A DNA stretch of 64,000 nt from Rhizobium etli 8C-3 (GCF_001908375.1 NZ_CP017241.1:561001-625000), one strand, 5' to 3'; numbered from the stretch's first letter, positions 49,075 through 58,899 are shown. The notes: generated by a model not told the origin, from the letters alone. Made by a program: numbers and translations.

Positions 49075-49212
49075 TCATTTTGGTTCTGGCCGTTGAATTG
49101 TCTCTGGTACCGTGTCGTCTTTTCCCCCGCCCTGGTTGAAAGGTTTGACGACCAGGATACTGAGAATGGAGGCGACCATCGCTGCGATAATGACAAGCAT
49201 CAGTATTCTCAT
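49075..49212 (-). CDS. 45-residue small membrane protein
   Basis: N-terminal hydrophobic helix (MRILMLVIIAAMVASILSIL), then a short polar tail with VVKPFNQGGGKDD and ending RPEPK. Predicted inner-membrane anchor with cytoplasmic or periplasmic tail. The ribosome site is weak. The hydrophobic helix in a coherent 45-codon frame favours a real gene; no family recognised. Confidence 0.45.
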   Translation of the reverse strand: MRILMLVIIAAMVASILSILVVKPFNQGGGKDDTVPETIQRPEPK

Positions 49213-49376
49213 GACAATTTCTACTTAAGCTCACGCGGTTTGGTACAATTCAATTAAACTTCTTCGAGTGAAAGAAAAGTTACAGAAGATTCTCGCGAGA
49301 ACGAACAAGAAAAAAACGGGAACAAAAACTGCATCTCGCGTGTTTTGGTCGTCTGAATTCAACGCCGGAGACTGTT

Positions 49377-49637
49377 ATGAGGACGACATTCCATCTGGGC
49401 GCTGCCGCCCTTCTTGTTGCATCCGCCGCGTTTGCCACACCTGCATCCGCATCACTCGAAACGGATATCGATTATTATTCGGCGTTGCCGCAGGACCAGA
49501 TTGCCCTCAATGAATATAGCCGCGCGCCTGCCTGTGAGCCGGTCGAGGCGCAATATCTGCCATCCTTCATCCGTACTCCGGACGGCACTATTATCGGCGT
49601 TGGCTATCTCGAGATAGAAAGCGAAAGCAGTTGCTGA
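49377..49637 (+). CDS. small secreted hypothetical protein
   Basis: 86 residues. Signal peptide (RTTFHLGAAALLVASAAFA) with a likely cleavage at ASA before SLETD. The mature part, ~60 residues, is acidic and ends ESESSC with a second Cys at PACEPVEAQ, so one disulfide is possible. GGAG precedes the ATG. Periplasmic or secreted; function unknown. Confidence 0.6.
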   Translation: MRTTFHLGAAALLVASAAFATPASASLETDIDYYSALPQDQIALNEYSRAPACEPVEAQYLPSFIRTPDGTIIGVGYLEIESESSC

Positions 49638-49872
49638 GGAGCAAGATCAGGAAGATTTGCCCGGACGAGGCTCGCCTGCGCATGACCGAGCGAACGAGCC
49701 TCTGACCACCATCATGACGGCTGTGGGGTTTTTATGGGTCCTCAGCATCGGCGAGCAACGCCTTGAAACGAATTTTCCCGCCTGTCTTGCTTCAACAGTT
49801 AAACGAACTGAACCGCCGTCTCTGAACGGCACAGGACAATCATTCCAATTACAGTCAGCCGTGGCGCACCCG

Positions 49873-50115
49873 TCAGTGCAGCTTCAGCTTGGCTTCTTCC
49901 GCCGCCGCAAGAAACTCGCAGCGCGCCTCTTCGGCGGTCTTGCGTCCATCGAGCGCCGCGCGGCACGCGCTGCGGGCCTTGAGGTAACGAAGCCCGCGAT
50001 TTGCGGGCCAAAGATCGGTGAGGCATTTCAGTGCGTCAAACGGGCCGTTCACGGTTCGCGCGTCGGCGTTTTCGAAACCGACCTTGACCGGATTGCCCCA
50101 TCTTTCTGTCGCCAT
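49873..50115 (-). CDS. DUF982-domain protein
   Basis: 80 residues from MATERWGNPVKVGFENADAR with GGAGGA seven bases before the ATG. Pattern WGNPVKV ... ALKCLTDLWPANRGLRYLKA ... CRAALDG ... EEARCEFLAAAEEA matches the DUF982 family, which is expanded in Rhizobiales plasmids and chromosomes. Small soluble protein of unknown function. Confidence 0.85.
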   Translation of the reverse strand: MATERWGNPVKVGFENADARTVNGPFDALKCLTDLWPANRGLRYLKARSACRAALDGRKTAEEARCEFLAAAEEAKLKLH

Positions 50116-50353
50116 AGGCGTATTCCTCCGATGTTTACGCCAAAACGCGCATCCAGCCCCTTGCGTTCCCCTCGCTGGGACCGTGCACATGGGTATATTA
50201 GCGGGATATTTGTTGTCGGCAATCGGGTTTACTCGCGTCAGACGCGACGGAGGATTGGATTTCTGGCAGAAACGATGCCGCCGGGCAGGTCAAGCTTGTA
50301 AGGCGGCCACTTTTGCAATGGCGCGCATGAAGCCAGATTGGCGTCTCACGATC

Positions 50354-50692
50354 CTATCGAGGAAGCGGCGGGCAGCCGAGCCCGGAGGTTCCGCTTGCCG
50401 CGTCATCCTGCTGCCCGGTGGCATTCGTGCAAGCAGGCGATGACGGGATCGCAGGATTGATGCCGCTTGGGTTGATCGTGCTGCCGCTCCTGTTTAGATC
50501 GACGGTACCGGGATTGACGGTGCTGTTGGTGATGCCGGGATCCGTGCGGGTCGTGCCTGCGCCGGTACTGTTCAGATTGGGGGCAATGGTCGTGCCGCCG
50601 CCGGACCCTCCCTGGCTGCCGGTCGTTTGTGCGAAAGCACTGGTCGCGACCGCCACCACGACGATCGAACTCGCGATGAAGCGAATAAACAT
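50354..50692 (-). CDS. small secreted Gly/Asn/Ser/Thr-rich protein
   Basis: 112 residues from MFIRFIASSIVVVAVATSAF with GGAGG upstream; a start 15 bases earlier is possible. Signal peptide with AFAQ cleavage, then a low-complexity region (GSQGGSGGGTTIAPN, NSTGAGTTRTDPGI, NPSGINPAIPSS) and two Cys near the C-terminus. Probably periplasmic or secreted. No enzymatic motif. Confidence 0.55.
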   Translation of the reverse strand: MFIRFIASSIVVVAVATSAFAQTTGSQGGSGGGTTIAPNLNSTGAGTTRTDPGITNSTVNPGTVDLNRSGSTINPSGINPAIPSSPACTNATGQQDDAASGTSGLGCPPLPR

Positions 50693-51060
50693 GAGAGCAT
50701 CCTCCATTTTCTGTTGAAAGAACCGCAGTCCGCAGGAGATGGTTCGATCACAAGGAGTTGAGCAGGGCCAATGGCCAGGCGTCACTCTATCGCAGGGGAA
50801 TAGCAAACGACGCCAACTGAGTTTGATCCCCAGCGCCGACGCCGCCTTCAGAGCTCTATTCGACGAGGGGTTTATGAGGCCGGCCGCTCGCAAGGGGTTG
50901 TTCGCGTAGGCCCCCTGCTCGACGGTTACGCCGAAGCGGTTCGAATGGCCCATATTCCGGCCCACATGCTCGCTCGCTCCATCCGGCTGTTTTCCGGTGT
51001 TCGCGGGGGGTGCCGGCCAACGCCTAGCGCGCGTCTGGGGTCATCTGCGTTCAATTGTAC

Positions 51061-51372
51061 TTATTCAAGTACCATGCCTGCAAACAGCATAACCATGAAC
51101 ATCATAAACATGGTCAAAGTGAATACGCGAAGGAAGTTTACGAGGGGAGAAGTTTTGATCCGAGAAAGCTGATTGACAGGCACTCCGCGCGGCTTTGTCA
51201 CCAGCAGTCCCAGCCAGCCGAAAAACGTGAAAACCAGAAACATGGCCATGTAAGGCTCCATCCAATCAGGGACCCTTATGTGAAGACGGCCACGCGCGAA
51301 TGCTTCGTTGACCGAAAGCAGCGTCAAAGAGGCAAAGAAGCAAACTAATTTCGCGCCCTTAGAAAGATTCAT
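51061..51372 (-). CDS. small exported/membrane hypothetical protein
   Basis: 103 residues from MNLSKGAKLVCFFASLTLLS with GGGGGA before the ATG. Signal peptide or first helix, then a short loop (RLHIRVPDWMEPY), and two membrane helices (MAMFLVFTFFGWLGLLV and VFTLTMFMMFMVMLFAGMVL). Unknown function. Confidence 0.6.
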   Translation of the reverse strand: MNLSKGAKLVCFFASLTLLSVNEAFARGRLHIRVPDWMEPYMAMFLVFTFFGWLGLLVTKPRGVPVNQLSRIKTSPLVNFLRVFTLTMFMMFMVMLFAGMVLE

Positions 51373-51886
51373 GGTTCCCCCGTGGTCAGAACACTCTCCA
51401 GAGCTGCAGAGTGGCAGAATACACGCGGAAATCAAATCTGTTCAAAGGGAGTAGGGCGGCTGGTCGCCGAGATCGACCGGCTAACAAACAAAAGGCCGGG
51501 CAACCCGACCTCTCGTCGTCACCGCTGCTAGTACATCCGTGGTCAACAGCGAGAGGGACCGTCTGGATTCAAAGGAGGGGCCGATTTGACAGGGGAGCAA
51601 GCCGCCCACCAGCCTCTGTTCAAGAAAAGCAGCCCTCAGGCGTCATCGCCTCCACCTTTGCGATCTGACCATCCGATAGAGGTGTTCCATGAACGTGTCG
51701 CCGATCTGCATGATCGGGCGATGTGGGTAGAGTTCGTTGCAGCGCGACGAGCGGCTTCAGCCTCGGCTTCCCATTGCCTATCCCTAAATTGGGTATCTCG
51801 AGATCCATAAGCAACAAGAAAGGCGAAGGTCCCGACCTTGCTCCTATCACCCCTATTCCGAAACCCCTTATTTCTTTGGGGAAATC
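51373..51886. other. intergenic region upstream of membrane protein and downstream of tRNA-Thr
   Basis: About 510 bases without a supportable gene. A weak CCCC/GGGG hairpin just beyond the tRNA-Thr 3' end may act as its terminator. Confidence 0.4.
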
Positions 51887-51961
51887 TGGTGCTGCCGAGT
51901 GGGATTGAACCACCGACCTCACCCTTACCAAGGGTGTGCTCTACCACTGAGCTACGGCAGC
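51887..51961 (-). tRNA. tRNA-Thr (GGT)
   Basis: 75 bases with encoded CCA. Acceptor stem GCTGCCG/CGGCAGC, D-arm AGCTCAGTGGTAGAGC, anticodon loop TTGGTAA with GGT, T-arm GGTTCAATCCC. Reads ACC/ACT threonine codons. Confidence 0.97.
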
Positions 51962-52104
51962 AGGACCAGGACGCATGAGCCGGACGGCTGCAATGCGTGA
52001 ACGGGGGGCCTATTGCCACAGCTTCTCGACAAGCGCAAGCCGCAAATTCCAACTTCGCATGTATTAAGGCCAGGGCCCTTTTTGCGCGGCGCGGAATCCG
52101 CTAA

Positions 52105-52308
52105 ATGTCAACTATGGACGACAAGTTGGAAAATGCTGCAAAGGGCCGCAAGGCGGTGATCGAAGAGCAAGCGAAACTGCGCCGCGAACGCGCTGCCGAA
52201 AAGCTTCGCGAAAATCTCGCGCGCCGCAAGCAGCAGACACGGGCGCGCCGCTCCGGCCAGGCGGACGAGACAAGTGGGCTTCCTGCCGCAAAAATGGACG
52301 AATCGTAA
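52105..52308 (+). CDS. small basic helical protein upstream of murA
   Basis: 67 residues. Highly charged coiled-coil-like helix (KAVIEEQAKLRRERAAEKLR) with C-terminus RRSGQADETSGLP. Start at 52105 (MSTMDD) or 52114 (MDDKLENAAKGRK); neither has a strong ribosome site. No family recognised, though I recall similar short proteins before murA in rhizobia. Could be an operon leader for murA. Confidence 0.6.
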   Translation: MSTMDDKLENAAKGRKAVIEEQAKLRRERAAEKLRENLARRKQQTRARRSGQADETSGLPAAKMDES

Positions 52309-52413
52309 TGTTCGGTTCACGGCGAATTGAAGCATGCCCTGAATTCGTCTAAAGACCCCCATCCCTTTTAAAGGCAGAACTTTCAGAAAGGCGGGCACAG
52401 CCCGTAAACCCAT

Positions 52414-53706
52414 ATGGATCGTATCAGAATTGTCGGCGGTAATGAGCTCAATGGCATCATTCCGATTTCCGGCGCCAAGAATGCTGCCTTGCCGCTGATG
52501 ATCGCCTCGCTTTTGACCAGCGACACCTTGACGCTTGAAAACGTCCCTCATCTTGCAGATGTCGAGCTTTTGATGCGCATCCTCGGCAATCATGGTGTCG
52601 ACGTTGCCGTCAACGGCCGCCGCGAGCGCCAGGAAGACTCCTACGCACGCACGATCCATTTCACCTGCCGCACCATCGTCGATACGACCGCGCCCTATGA
52701 GCTGGTCTCCAAGATGCGCGCTTCCTTCTGGGTCATCGGACCGCTGCTGGCGCGCGAAGGCCATTGCCGCGTTTCTTTGCCGGGCGGCTGCGCCATCGGC
52801 ACCCGTCCGGTGGATCTGTTTCTCGAAGGACTTGCAGCGCTCGGGGCAAACCTTGAAATCGACGGCGGCTACATCAACGCGACGGCACCGAACGGAGGTC
52901 TGATCGGCACGCGCTACACTTTCCCGAAAGTTTCCGTCGGTGCGACCCATGTAATGATGATGGCGGCAACGCTCGCGCGCGGCACCACGGTCATCGGCAA
53001 TGCCGCCCGCGAACCGGAAGTCGCTGACCTCGCCAACTGCCTGAACGCCATGGGCGCGAAGATTTCCGGCCACGGCACCTCGACGATCACCATCGAAGGC
53101 GTGCAGTCGCTTTCGGGCGCGCGCCACCGTGTCCTGCCGGATCGTATCGAGACTGGCACCTATGCCATGGCCGTCGCGATGACCGGTGGCGACGTGGTTC
53201 TGGAAAACACCGATGCAGCTCTGCTCGAAACCGCATTCGAGACGCTTCGCCGTGCCGGGGCGGAAATCTCGCCGACCAACAACGGCGTGCGCGTCAGGCG
53301 CAATGGTGCCGGCATCAGGCCGGTCGATGTCGTGACCGATCCGTTCCCCGGCTTTCCGACGGACCTGCAGGCGCAATTCATGGCGCTGATGACGCGCTCC
53401 TCCGGCATTTCGCATGTGACGGAAACCATCTTCGAAAACCGCTTCATGCATGTGCAGGAGCTTGCCCGCCTCGGCGCGAAAATCTCGCTTTCCGGCCAGA
53501 CGGCGAAGATTGAGGGCGTGCCGCGGCTGAAGGGCGCTCCGGTGATGGCAACGGACCTGCGTGCTTCCGTTTCGCTGGTGATCGCCGGTCTTGCCGCCGA
53601 AGGCGAGACCGTGGTGTCGCGCGTCTATCACCTCGATCGCGGCTTCGAGAGGCTGGAAGAAAAGCTCACCCGCTGTGGTGCGATCGTCGAGCGCGTCAGC
53701 GAGTAG
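52414..53706 (+). CDS. murA: UDP-N-acetylglucosamine 1-carboxyvinyltransferase
   Basis: 430 residues, EPSP-synthase-like fold. Catalyses the first committed step of peptidoglycan synthesis. Lys22-type residue in [12 protein letters not shown] and active-site Cys loop [13 protein letters not shown] (fosfomycin target), with [17 protein letters not shown] further on. Full length. Followed by a terminator hairpin. Confidence 0.97.
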   Translation: MDRIRIVGGNELNGIIPISGAKNAALPLMIASLLTSDTLTLENVPHLADVELLMRILGNHGVDVAVNGRRERQEDSYARTIHFTCRTIVDTTAPYELVSKMRASFWVIGPLLAREGHCRVSLPGGCAIGTRPVDLFLEGLAALGANLEIDGGYINATAPNGGLIGTRYTFPKVSVGATHVMMMAATLARGTTVIGNAAREPEVADLANCLNAMGAKISGHGTSTITIEGVQSLSGARHRVLPDRIETGTYAMAVAMTGGDVVLENTDAALLETAFETLRRAGAEISPTNNGVRVRRNGAGIRPVDVVTDPFPGFPTDLQAQFMALMTRSSGISHVTETIFENRFMHVQELARLGAKISLSGQTAKIEGVPRLKGAPVMATDLRASVSLVIAGLAAEGETVVSRVYHLDRGFERLEEKLTRCGAIVERVSE

Positions 53707-53708
53707 GG

Positions 53709-53733
53709 AAGGGCGGCTTTGCGCCCTTTATTC
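53709..53733 (+). terminator. hairpin terminator after murA
   Basis: AAGGGCG pairs with CGCCCTT around GCTTTG, followed by TATT. T-tract is short. Confidence 0.6.
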
Positions 53734-53821
53734 CGGTTGCGCATTTAGCCGCGGCATCCTATTTCCCTTGTCAAACGCATCGCCATTCCGGCGGTGAGCG
53801 ACAGCCGGGGGTTTTGCCTGC

Positions 53822-54259
53822 ATGACCGATTTGAAGCTTCTTGCGCTCGATAGTGAAGACCTTGCCGTGGTCTCCGCACATATGCAGGACAGCGTCTTCA
53901 AGGTCGGGGACATGGCCTGGTCGCCACGGGACGGGCAGTTTTCGATAGCCGCCAACCGCTTTGTCTGGGAAGATGCCCTGAACAAGCGCAAGGGTTTCGA
54001 GCGCCACCGGGCAGCGCTGATCTTCAAGCGCGTCCTGGCAGTCCGCTCCACCGGGATCGACCGCAAGCGGCGGGACGATGTACTGTCCCTGCTGTCGGTC
54101 GGTTTCGAACAGAAGGGCGAGGGCCCGGATGGCACGATCGAGCTGACGCTTGCCGGGGCGGCCGAGATCGTCCTCGACGTCGAATGCATTGAAGTGCAGC
54201 TTGCCGATATTGGTGGGGCATGGGAAACCGCCTCCAAGCCCCGTCACCCGGGTGCGTAA
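53822..54259 (+). CDS. DUF2948-family protein
   Basis: 145 residues (LKLLALDSEDLAVVSAHMQD; VGDMAWSPRDGQFSIAANRF). Regularly sits between murA and hisD in alphaproteobacteria. Soluble, beta-rich, no catalytic motif. Unknown role. Confidence 0.9.
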   Translation: MTDLKLLALDSEDLAVVSAHMQDSVFKVGDMAWSPRDGQFSIAANRFVWEDALNKRKGFERHRAALIFKRVLAVRSTGIDRKRRDDVLSLLSVGFEQKGEGPDGTIELTLAGAAEIVLDVECIEVQLADIGGAWETASKPRHPGA

Positions 54260-54295
54260 AGACTTCCCCGTGTCGAATTGAGAAGGAACATCTGC

Positions 54296-55594
54296 TTGGC
54301 GATATGGCTGGATCAGGCATCGGACGATTTCGAGCAGCGCTTTGCCGCGTTTTTGACAACCAAGCGTGAAGCTTCGGAAGACGTGAACGCGGCCGTGCGG
54401 GCGATCATCGACGACGTGCGCGCCCGCGGCGACGCGGCGCTTGCCGAATATTGCAAGAAGTTCGACGGCATCGATTTTGCCGACGTGCCGATGCGCGTGA
54501 GCGAAGCGGAAATCGATGCCGCGGTAAAAGCAGTGCCTTCCGAAGTGCTCGGCGCGCTGAAGGTTGCAGCCGTCCGCATCGAATCCCACCATCGCCGCCA
54601 GCTGCCAAAGGACGATATCTACGAGGACGCCATGGGCGTCGGGCTCGGCTCGCGCTGGACGGCGATCGAGGCGGTCGGCCTCTACGTGCCGGGCGGCACG
54701 GCAAGCTATCCGAGCTCGGTGCTGATGAATGCGGTGCCGGCAAAGGTCGCAGGCGTCGAGCGCATCGTCATTGCAGTGCCGGCAACGGGCGGTGCGGTCA
54801 ATCCGGCCGTACTTGCTGCAGCCAAGCTTGCCGGTGTTTCAGAGATCTACCGTATCAGCGGTGCGCAGGCTATTGCTGCGCTTGCTTACGGCACGGAGAC
54901 GATCGCACCGGTCGCAAAGATCACCGGCCCGGGCAATGCCTATGTTGCCGCCGCCAAACGCCAGGTCTTCGGCACGGTCGGCATCGATATGATCGCCGGC
55001 CCGTCTGAAGTGCTGGTGATCGCAGACAGGGATAACAACCCCGACTGGATCGCCGCCGACCTTCTGGCCCAGGCCGAACATGATGCAAGCGCCCAGGCGA
55101 TCCTGGTCACCGATGACGCCGAACTCGGCAAGGCCGTCGAAGTCGCGGTCGAGCGGCAGCTGAAGACTTTGAACCGTGCGGAAACCGCCGCCCGCAGCTG
55201 GCGGGATTTCGGTGCTGTCATCCTGGTGAAGGACCTGAAGGATGCGATACCGCTTGCTAACCGCATCGCCGCAGAGCATCTGGAGCTTGTGGTTGCCGAT
55301 CCGGATGCACTGCTCGACGGGATCCGCAATGCCGGCGCGATCTTCATCGGCGCCCATACGCCGGAAGTGATCGGCGATTATGTCGGTGGCTCGAACCATG
55401 TGCTGCCGACTGCGCGCTCTGCCCGCTTCTCCTCCGGCCTTTCCGTCCTCGACTTCGTCAAGCGCACATCGATCCTCCGGCTCGGTCCACAGCAACTTCG
55501 CGATCTCGGTCCGGCAGCGATCGCACTCGCGGTCTGCGAGGGCCTCGACGCCCATGCGCGATCGGTGGCGATCCGTCTCAATCTCGAAAGGTGA
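54296..55594 (+). CDS. hisD: histidinol dehydrogenase
   Basis: 432 residues from a TTG at 54296 (LAIWLDQASDDFEQ) with AGAAGGA seven bases upstream; an earlier in-frame TTG at 54278 includes the ribosome site itself. Catalyses the last two oxidations in histidine synthesis (Zn2+ and NAD+). Signature VPGGTASYPSSVLMNAVPAK, zinc/active region AEHDASAQAIL, AEHLELVVADPD and GGSNHVLPT. Position between DUF2948 and UPF0262 is the conserved alphaproteobacterial order. Confidence 0.96.
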   Translation: MAIWLDQASDDFEQRFAAFLTTKREASEDVNAAVRAIIDDVRARGDAALAEYCKKFDGIDFADVPMRVSEAEIDAAVKAVPSEVLGALKVAAVRIESHHRRQLPKDDIYEDAMGVGLGSRWTAIEAVGLYVPGGTASYPSSVLMNAVPAKVAGVERIVIAVPATGGAVNPAVLAAAKLAGVSEIYRISGAQAIAALAYGTETIAPVAKITGPGNAYVAAAKRQVFGTVGIDMIAGPSEVLVIADRDNNPDWIAADLLAQAEHDASAQAILVTDDAELGKAVEVAVERQLKTLNRAETAARSWRDFGAVILVKDLKDAIPLANRIAAEHLELVVADPDALLDGIRNAGAIFIGAHTPEVIGDYVGGSNHVLPTARSARFSSGLSVLDFVKRTSILRLGPQQLRDLGPAAIALAVCEGLDAHARSVAIRLNLER

Positions 55595-55597
55595 GGC

Positions 55598-56071
55598 ATG
55601 GCGAAGGGCGACTTCCGGCTCTCAGATATCGTCCTTGACGATACGATCGGCCGTTCGACGCCCGATGTCGAGCACGAGCGCGCCGTCGCGATCTTCGATC
55701 TCATCGAAGAAAACAGCTTCGAGCCAGTCGGCCACAGCGGCGGGCCCTACCGGCTGAAGATTTCTCTGGTCGATTCCAAGCTCGTCTTTGCGATCGCTAC
55801 AGAAGAGGGACTTGATGTTGCGACCCATATCCTGTCGCTGACCCCCTTCCGCCGCCTCGTGAAGGACTATTTCATGATCTGCGAAAGCTATTACGAGGCG
55901 ATCCGTTCTGCCTCGCCGAGCCGCATCGAGGCGATCGACATGGGCCGGCGCGGCATCCACAACGAGGGGTCGCAGACATTGAAGGACAGGCTTGCCGGCA
56001 AGATAGAGGTCGATTTCGACACGGCTCGCCGCATCTTCACGCTCGTCTGCGTGCTCTACTGGCGCGGATGA
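55598..56071 (+). CDS. UPF0262-family protein
   Basis: 157 residues ([40 protein letters not shown]). Immediately follows hisD and overlaps the phosphatase start by four bases (ATGA). Unknown function, alphaproteobacterium-restricted. Confidence 0.92.
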   Translation: MAKGDFRLSDIVLDDTIGRSTPDVEHERAVAIFDLIEENSFEPVGHSGGPYRLKISLVDSKLVFAIATEEGLDVATHILSLTPFRRLVKDYFMICESYYEAIRSASPSRIEAIDMGRRGIHNEGSQTLKDRLAGKIEVDFDTARRIFTLVCVLYWRG

Positions 56072-56553
56072 CGGCGATGGCGCCGGCCCCGACCACGGCA
56101 GAAGGAAAGGCGCCTGGTGCGATTCTCTTCATGTGCGGACTTAACGCCATCCGCTCGCCGATAGCCGAAGCGATCGCCCGTAGCATCCTGCCCAGGAATA
56201 CCTATATACGTTCGGCAGGCGTTCGCGCCGGCGAGCGCGATCCCTTTGTCGACGTCGTGCTTGATGAAATCGGCCTGTCGCTCGGGCGTCGCCAGCCACA
56301 GACGCTTGACGAACTCGAGGATGATTATTTCGATCTCATCATCACGCTCTCTCCGCAGGCCCATCACGCCGCACTGGAACTGACGCGGTCGAGCGCCGTC
56401 GACGTAATCTATTGGCCGACCATGGATCCGACGGTTACAACCGGTACCCGCGAGCAGATTCTTGACGCCTACCGTGAGGTGCGTGATCACCTTGAGATGC
56501 TCATCGAAACCCGGCTCGTCAGGAGAAATGGCATTGCGGCGCAATCGGCATGA
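56068..56553 (+). CDS. low-molecular-weight phosphatase-family protein (ArsC/LMW-PTP-like)
   Basis: 161 residues. P-loop CGLNAIRSP follows the CX5R pattern of low-molecular-weight tyrosine phosphatases, though the usual CxGNxCRS is altered (Leu-Asn-Ala-Ile). General-acid Asp is probably in YWPTMDPTV. Translationally coupled to UPF0262. Substrate unknown; may be a phosphatase or arsenate-reductase relative. Confidence 0.85.
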   Translation: MTAMAPAPTTAEGKAPGAILFMCGLNAIRSPIAEAIARSILPRNTYIRSAGVRAGERDPFVDVVLDEIGLSLGRRQPQTLDELEDDYFDLIITLSPQAHHAALELTRSSAVDVIYWPTMDPTVTTGTREQILDAYREVRDHLEMLIETRLVRRNGIAAQSA

Positions 56554-56672
56554 AACAAAAGGAAGAAAGCCCGATCAACAAGGTTCACAAATGACCCCTG
56601 ATTGTGTAGTTTCCGCGAAAATTTTGGGGCGGCCCACGCCGCCATCTCAACCGACAGGAAGAAAACCTTTAT

Positions 56673-56891
56673 ATGCCTAAAGAAGAAGTCCTCGAATTCC
56701 CGGGTATTGTGACCGAACTTCTGCCGAACGCGACCTTTCGCGTGAAGCTCGAAAACGAGCACGAAATCATCGCCCACACGGCAGGCCGCATGCGCAAGAA
56801 CCGCATCCGCGTTCTCGCCGGCGACAAGGTCCTTGTGGAAATGACGCCTTACGATCTCACGAAGGGCCGCATCACCTATCGTTTCAAATAG
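56673..56891 (+). CDS. infA: translation initiation factor IF-1
   Basis: 72 residues, S1/OB fold ([40 protein letters not shown]). Binds the 30S A site. AGGAAG lies upstream of the ATG. Conserved place between the phosphatase and maf. Confidence 0.97.
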   Translation: MPKEEVLEFPGIVTELLPNATFRVKLENEHEIIAHTAGRMRKNRIRVLAGDKVLVEMTPYDLTKGRITYRFK

Positions 56892-56899
56892 GTTTGGCC

Positions 56900-56925
56900 C
56901 GGAAGCCTCAAGGGCTTCCGTTTCC
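56900..56925 (+). terminator. hairpin after infA
   Basis: CGGAAGCC pairs perfectly with GGCTTCCG around TCAAG, followed by TTTCC. Partial terminator or processing site before maf. Confidence 0.5.
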
Positions 56926-56937
56926 GGTCGAGGGTCC

Positions 56938-57558
56938 ATGGCGCTCACATACAAGCTCATTCTGGCTTCCGGCTCGCCGCGCCGTGTGGACCTGCTCAAT
57001 CAGGCAGGCATCGAGCCCTCGCGCCTGATGCCGATGGATATCGATGAGACGCCGAGAAAATCAGAGCATCCGCGTTCGCTCGCCCGGCGCCTGTCGACGG
57101 AAAAGGCCGAAGCGGCATTAGCCGCGATCAAGGGCGACATGGCCTGGAAGGGCAGCTATATCCTTGCTGCCGACACTGTCGTTGCCGTCGGCCGCCGCAT
57201 TCTCGGCAAGGCCGAATTCGCCGATGAGGCTTCCGCCTCGCTGCATCTGCTTTCCGGCCGCAGCCACTGGGTCTATACCGGCGTCTGCCTGGTAACGCCC
57301 GACCGCAAGATCCGCCAGAAGATTGCCGAGACGAAGGTGCGGTTCAAACGACTTTCCGGTTTCGAGATCGAGAACTATCTCGCTTCTGGCCAGTGGCGCG
57401 GCAAGGCGGGTGCCTATGGCATCCAGGGGCTGGCCGGCAGCTTCGTGCAGAAGATGGTGGGCTCCTACACCAATGTCGTCGGCCTGCCGCTTTATGAAAC
57501 AATCCTGCTGCTGACCGGCGAAGGCTTCGACGTGCATAGCCGGTGGCCTGAGGGCTGA
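56938..57558 (+). CDS. maf: Maf-family nucleotide pyrophosphatase
   Basis: 206 residues. Maf motif [18 protein letters not shown] at the N-terminus, catalytic Asp in AADTVVAVG and C-terminal [16 protein letters not shown]. Hydrolyses non-canonical or dTTP/UTP-type nucleotides. Transcribed with infA and yacG. Confidence 0.94.
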   Translation: MALTYKLILASGSPRRVDLLNQAGIEPSRLMPMDIDETPRKSEHPRSLARRLSTEKAEAALAAIKGDMAWKGSYILAADTVVAVGRRILGKAEFADEASASLHLLSGRSHWVYTGVCLVTPDRKIRQKIAETKVRFKRLSGFEIENYLASGQWRGKAGAYGIQGLAGSFVQKMVGSYTNVVGLPLYETILLLTGEGFDVHSRWPEG

Positions 57559-57576
57559 GCCCGGAGGAGGATCACC

Positions 57577-57783
57577 ATGCCCGAAGAGAAAAGCAACGCC
57601 AAGGTCGCACCGCTGCGCAAGACGCGCCCTTGTCCGGAATGCGGCAAGCCCTCCCACCGCGACCACTACCCTTTCTGTTCGAACCGCTGTCGCGAGGCCG
57701 ACCTCTCCCGCTGGCTGAACGGCGCCTATGCCATTCCGGTTGCCGAAGACGAGAAGAAGGCGGACTACGACGACGAAGAGTAG
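57577..57783 (+). CDS. yacG: DNA gyrase inhibitor YacG
   Basis: 68 residues. Zinc ribbon with CPECGKPS and CSNRC, then RWLNGAYAIP and an acidic tail. Small zinc protein that inhibits GyrB in E. coli. GGAGGAGG precedes the ATG; last gene of the block. Confidence 0.93.
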   Translation: MPEEKSNAKVAPLRKTRPCPECGKPSHRDHYPFCSNRCREADLSRWLNGAYAIPVAEDEKKADYDDEE

Positions 57784-57865
57784 TGCGAGATCCACAGCGA
57801 ACCCCTTCAATTTGCTTGTGAATCCGCAAAATATCCCCGGCTGGCAAAAAACTGCCATTTGATGC

Positions 57866-57893
57866 TTGCCATGGCCGGACAAGATGCTATAAC
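57866..57893 (+). promoter_or_regulatory. promoter of tRNA-Phe
   Basis: TTGCCA and TATAAC separated by 16 bases, about 70 bases before the tRNA, close to the rhizobial housekeeping consensus. Confidence 0.55.
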
Positions 57894-57963
57894 CCCGCTC
57901 GCTTCCGGGGCGAACCAAGGCCCTGCACTTCTTGCACAGAAGAATGTTCTGCGAAGCATGGAT

Positions 57964-58039
57964 GCCCAGATAGCTCAGTTGGTAGAGCAGCGGATTGAAA
58001 ATCCGCGTGTCGCTGGTTCGATTCCGGCTCTGGGCACCA
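57964..58039 (+). tRNA. tRNA-Phe (GAA)
   Basis: 76 bases with encoded CCA. Acceptor GCCCAGA/TCTGGGC, D-arm GCTCAGTTGGTAGAGC, anticodon loop TTGAAAA with GAA, T-arm GGTTCGATTCC. Positions 57995-58023 recur exactly at 61527-61555. Confidence 0.98.
57995..58023 (+). repeat. 29-bp repeat inside tRNA-Phe, probable left attachment-type site
   Basis: Identical, base for base, to 61527-61555. It runs from the anticodon loop into the T-arm, the part of tRNA genes that tyrosine integrases use as core sites. Confidence 0.6.
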
Positions 58040-58250
58040 TTAATAATCTAAAGAAAACAGTGCTTTATCGGCCTCCCTGTTCCCCTTGGTCGCTGATTTC
58101 ATGTTGCATATGTTGCAATAAATTTCCCTTTATTTTCAACGATTGTCATACGCTCCCGGCAGCTCCACTTGACATGCGCGCGACATATAAACTCACCTAA
58201 ACCCAACCGTTACCTCTCTTTTCCGGCAATAGGCTTTCTGGCCTTCTCCG

Positions 58251-58757
58251 CGACATGCCCGCGCCCTCCAAAAGAAAGCCCGAGCCGATCCGCACCGCAC
58301 CCTGCGAGCCGTCACCGTTGACAATCCCTTCTTTAGCCGCGCCCATGCCGGTGATGCGACCAACCCGAAGCACATCCCGGCGGTCGTGAACATCCGGGAA
58401 AGCGCGATCACCATGCTCGCCTCCCGCAATAAGATCGATGCCGCGCAAGTCGCCGCCGCCAGCAAGTTCCGCGCGTTGTGGGAAGCCATGGGAGGGAAAG
58501 GCGCCTCCGCCATTGATTACGGCCGGGAGTAATGTCGACGGAGGCAAGGCCCGCGATCCGATCGCCGAGCGGCAGATGAATGCCGCCGATGAATTGCGCC
58601 GCGCTCACCGCGTCCTCGGTGACCAAGGCTATTGGCTTGTGTGCCGGATACGCCAGAGCGGGCCATCGCTTCGACGAAGCGCCGCGCCATTGTCGAGGGC
58701 TCATGCGCCGGTCGGCCTTTTGATCGTGTTGATTTTCTCATCACAGTGGAAAAATAA
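58251..58757 (+). pseudogene. DUF6456-like gene broken by frameshifts
   Basis: Frame A (about 58251-58532) reads VTVDNPFFSRAHAGDATNPK then VVNIRESAITMLASRNKIDA and KFRALWEAMGGKGASAIDYG before a TAA at 58530. Frame B then continues VDGGKARDPIAERQMNAADE and LRRAHRVLGDQGYWLVCRI. Frame C continues to a TAA at 58755. The three frames join as one ~165-residue protein resembling the DUF6456-like helical domain. No start codon in frame A. Family name is from memory. Confidence 0.55.
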
Positions 58758-58899
58758 TCGCTTTTCGGCCAGAGGCCCAGGCTACAGCGCATTTTCCTCT
58801 CGGCCGCTTCCCCCGCTGGAAAGTTGTAATCCGATATCGCTATTCGACTTCAAGGGGGGCCGTCTTTATCATTCGAATTCTCAATGGAGGGGGTTTGAG

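Noticed and set aside
51865..51885. Terminator of tRNA-Thr
   Set aside because: Only a four-base CCCC/GGGG stem; too weak to list.
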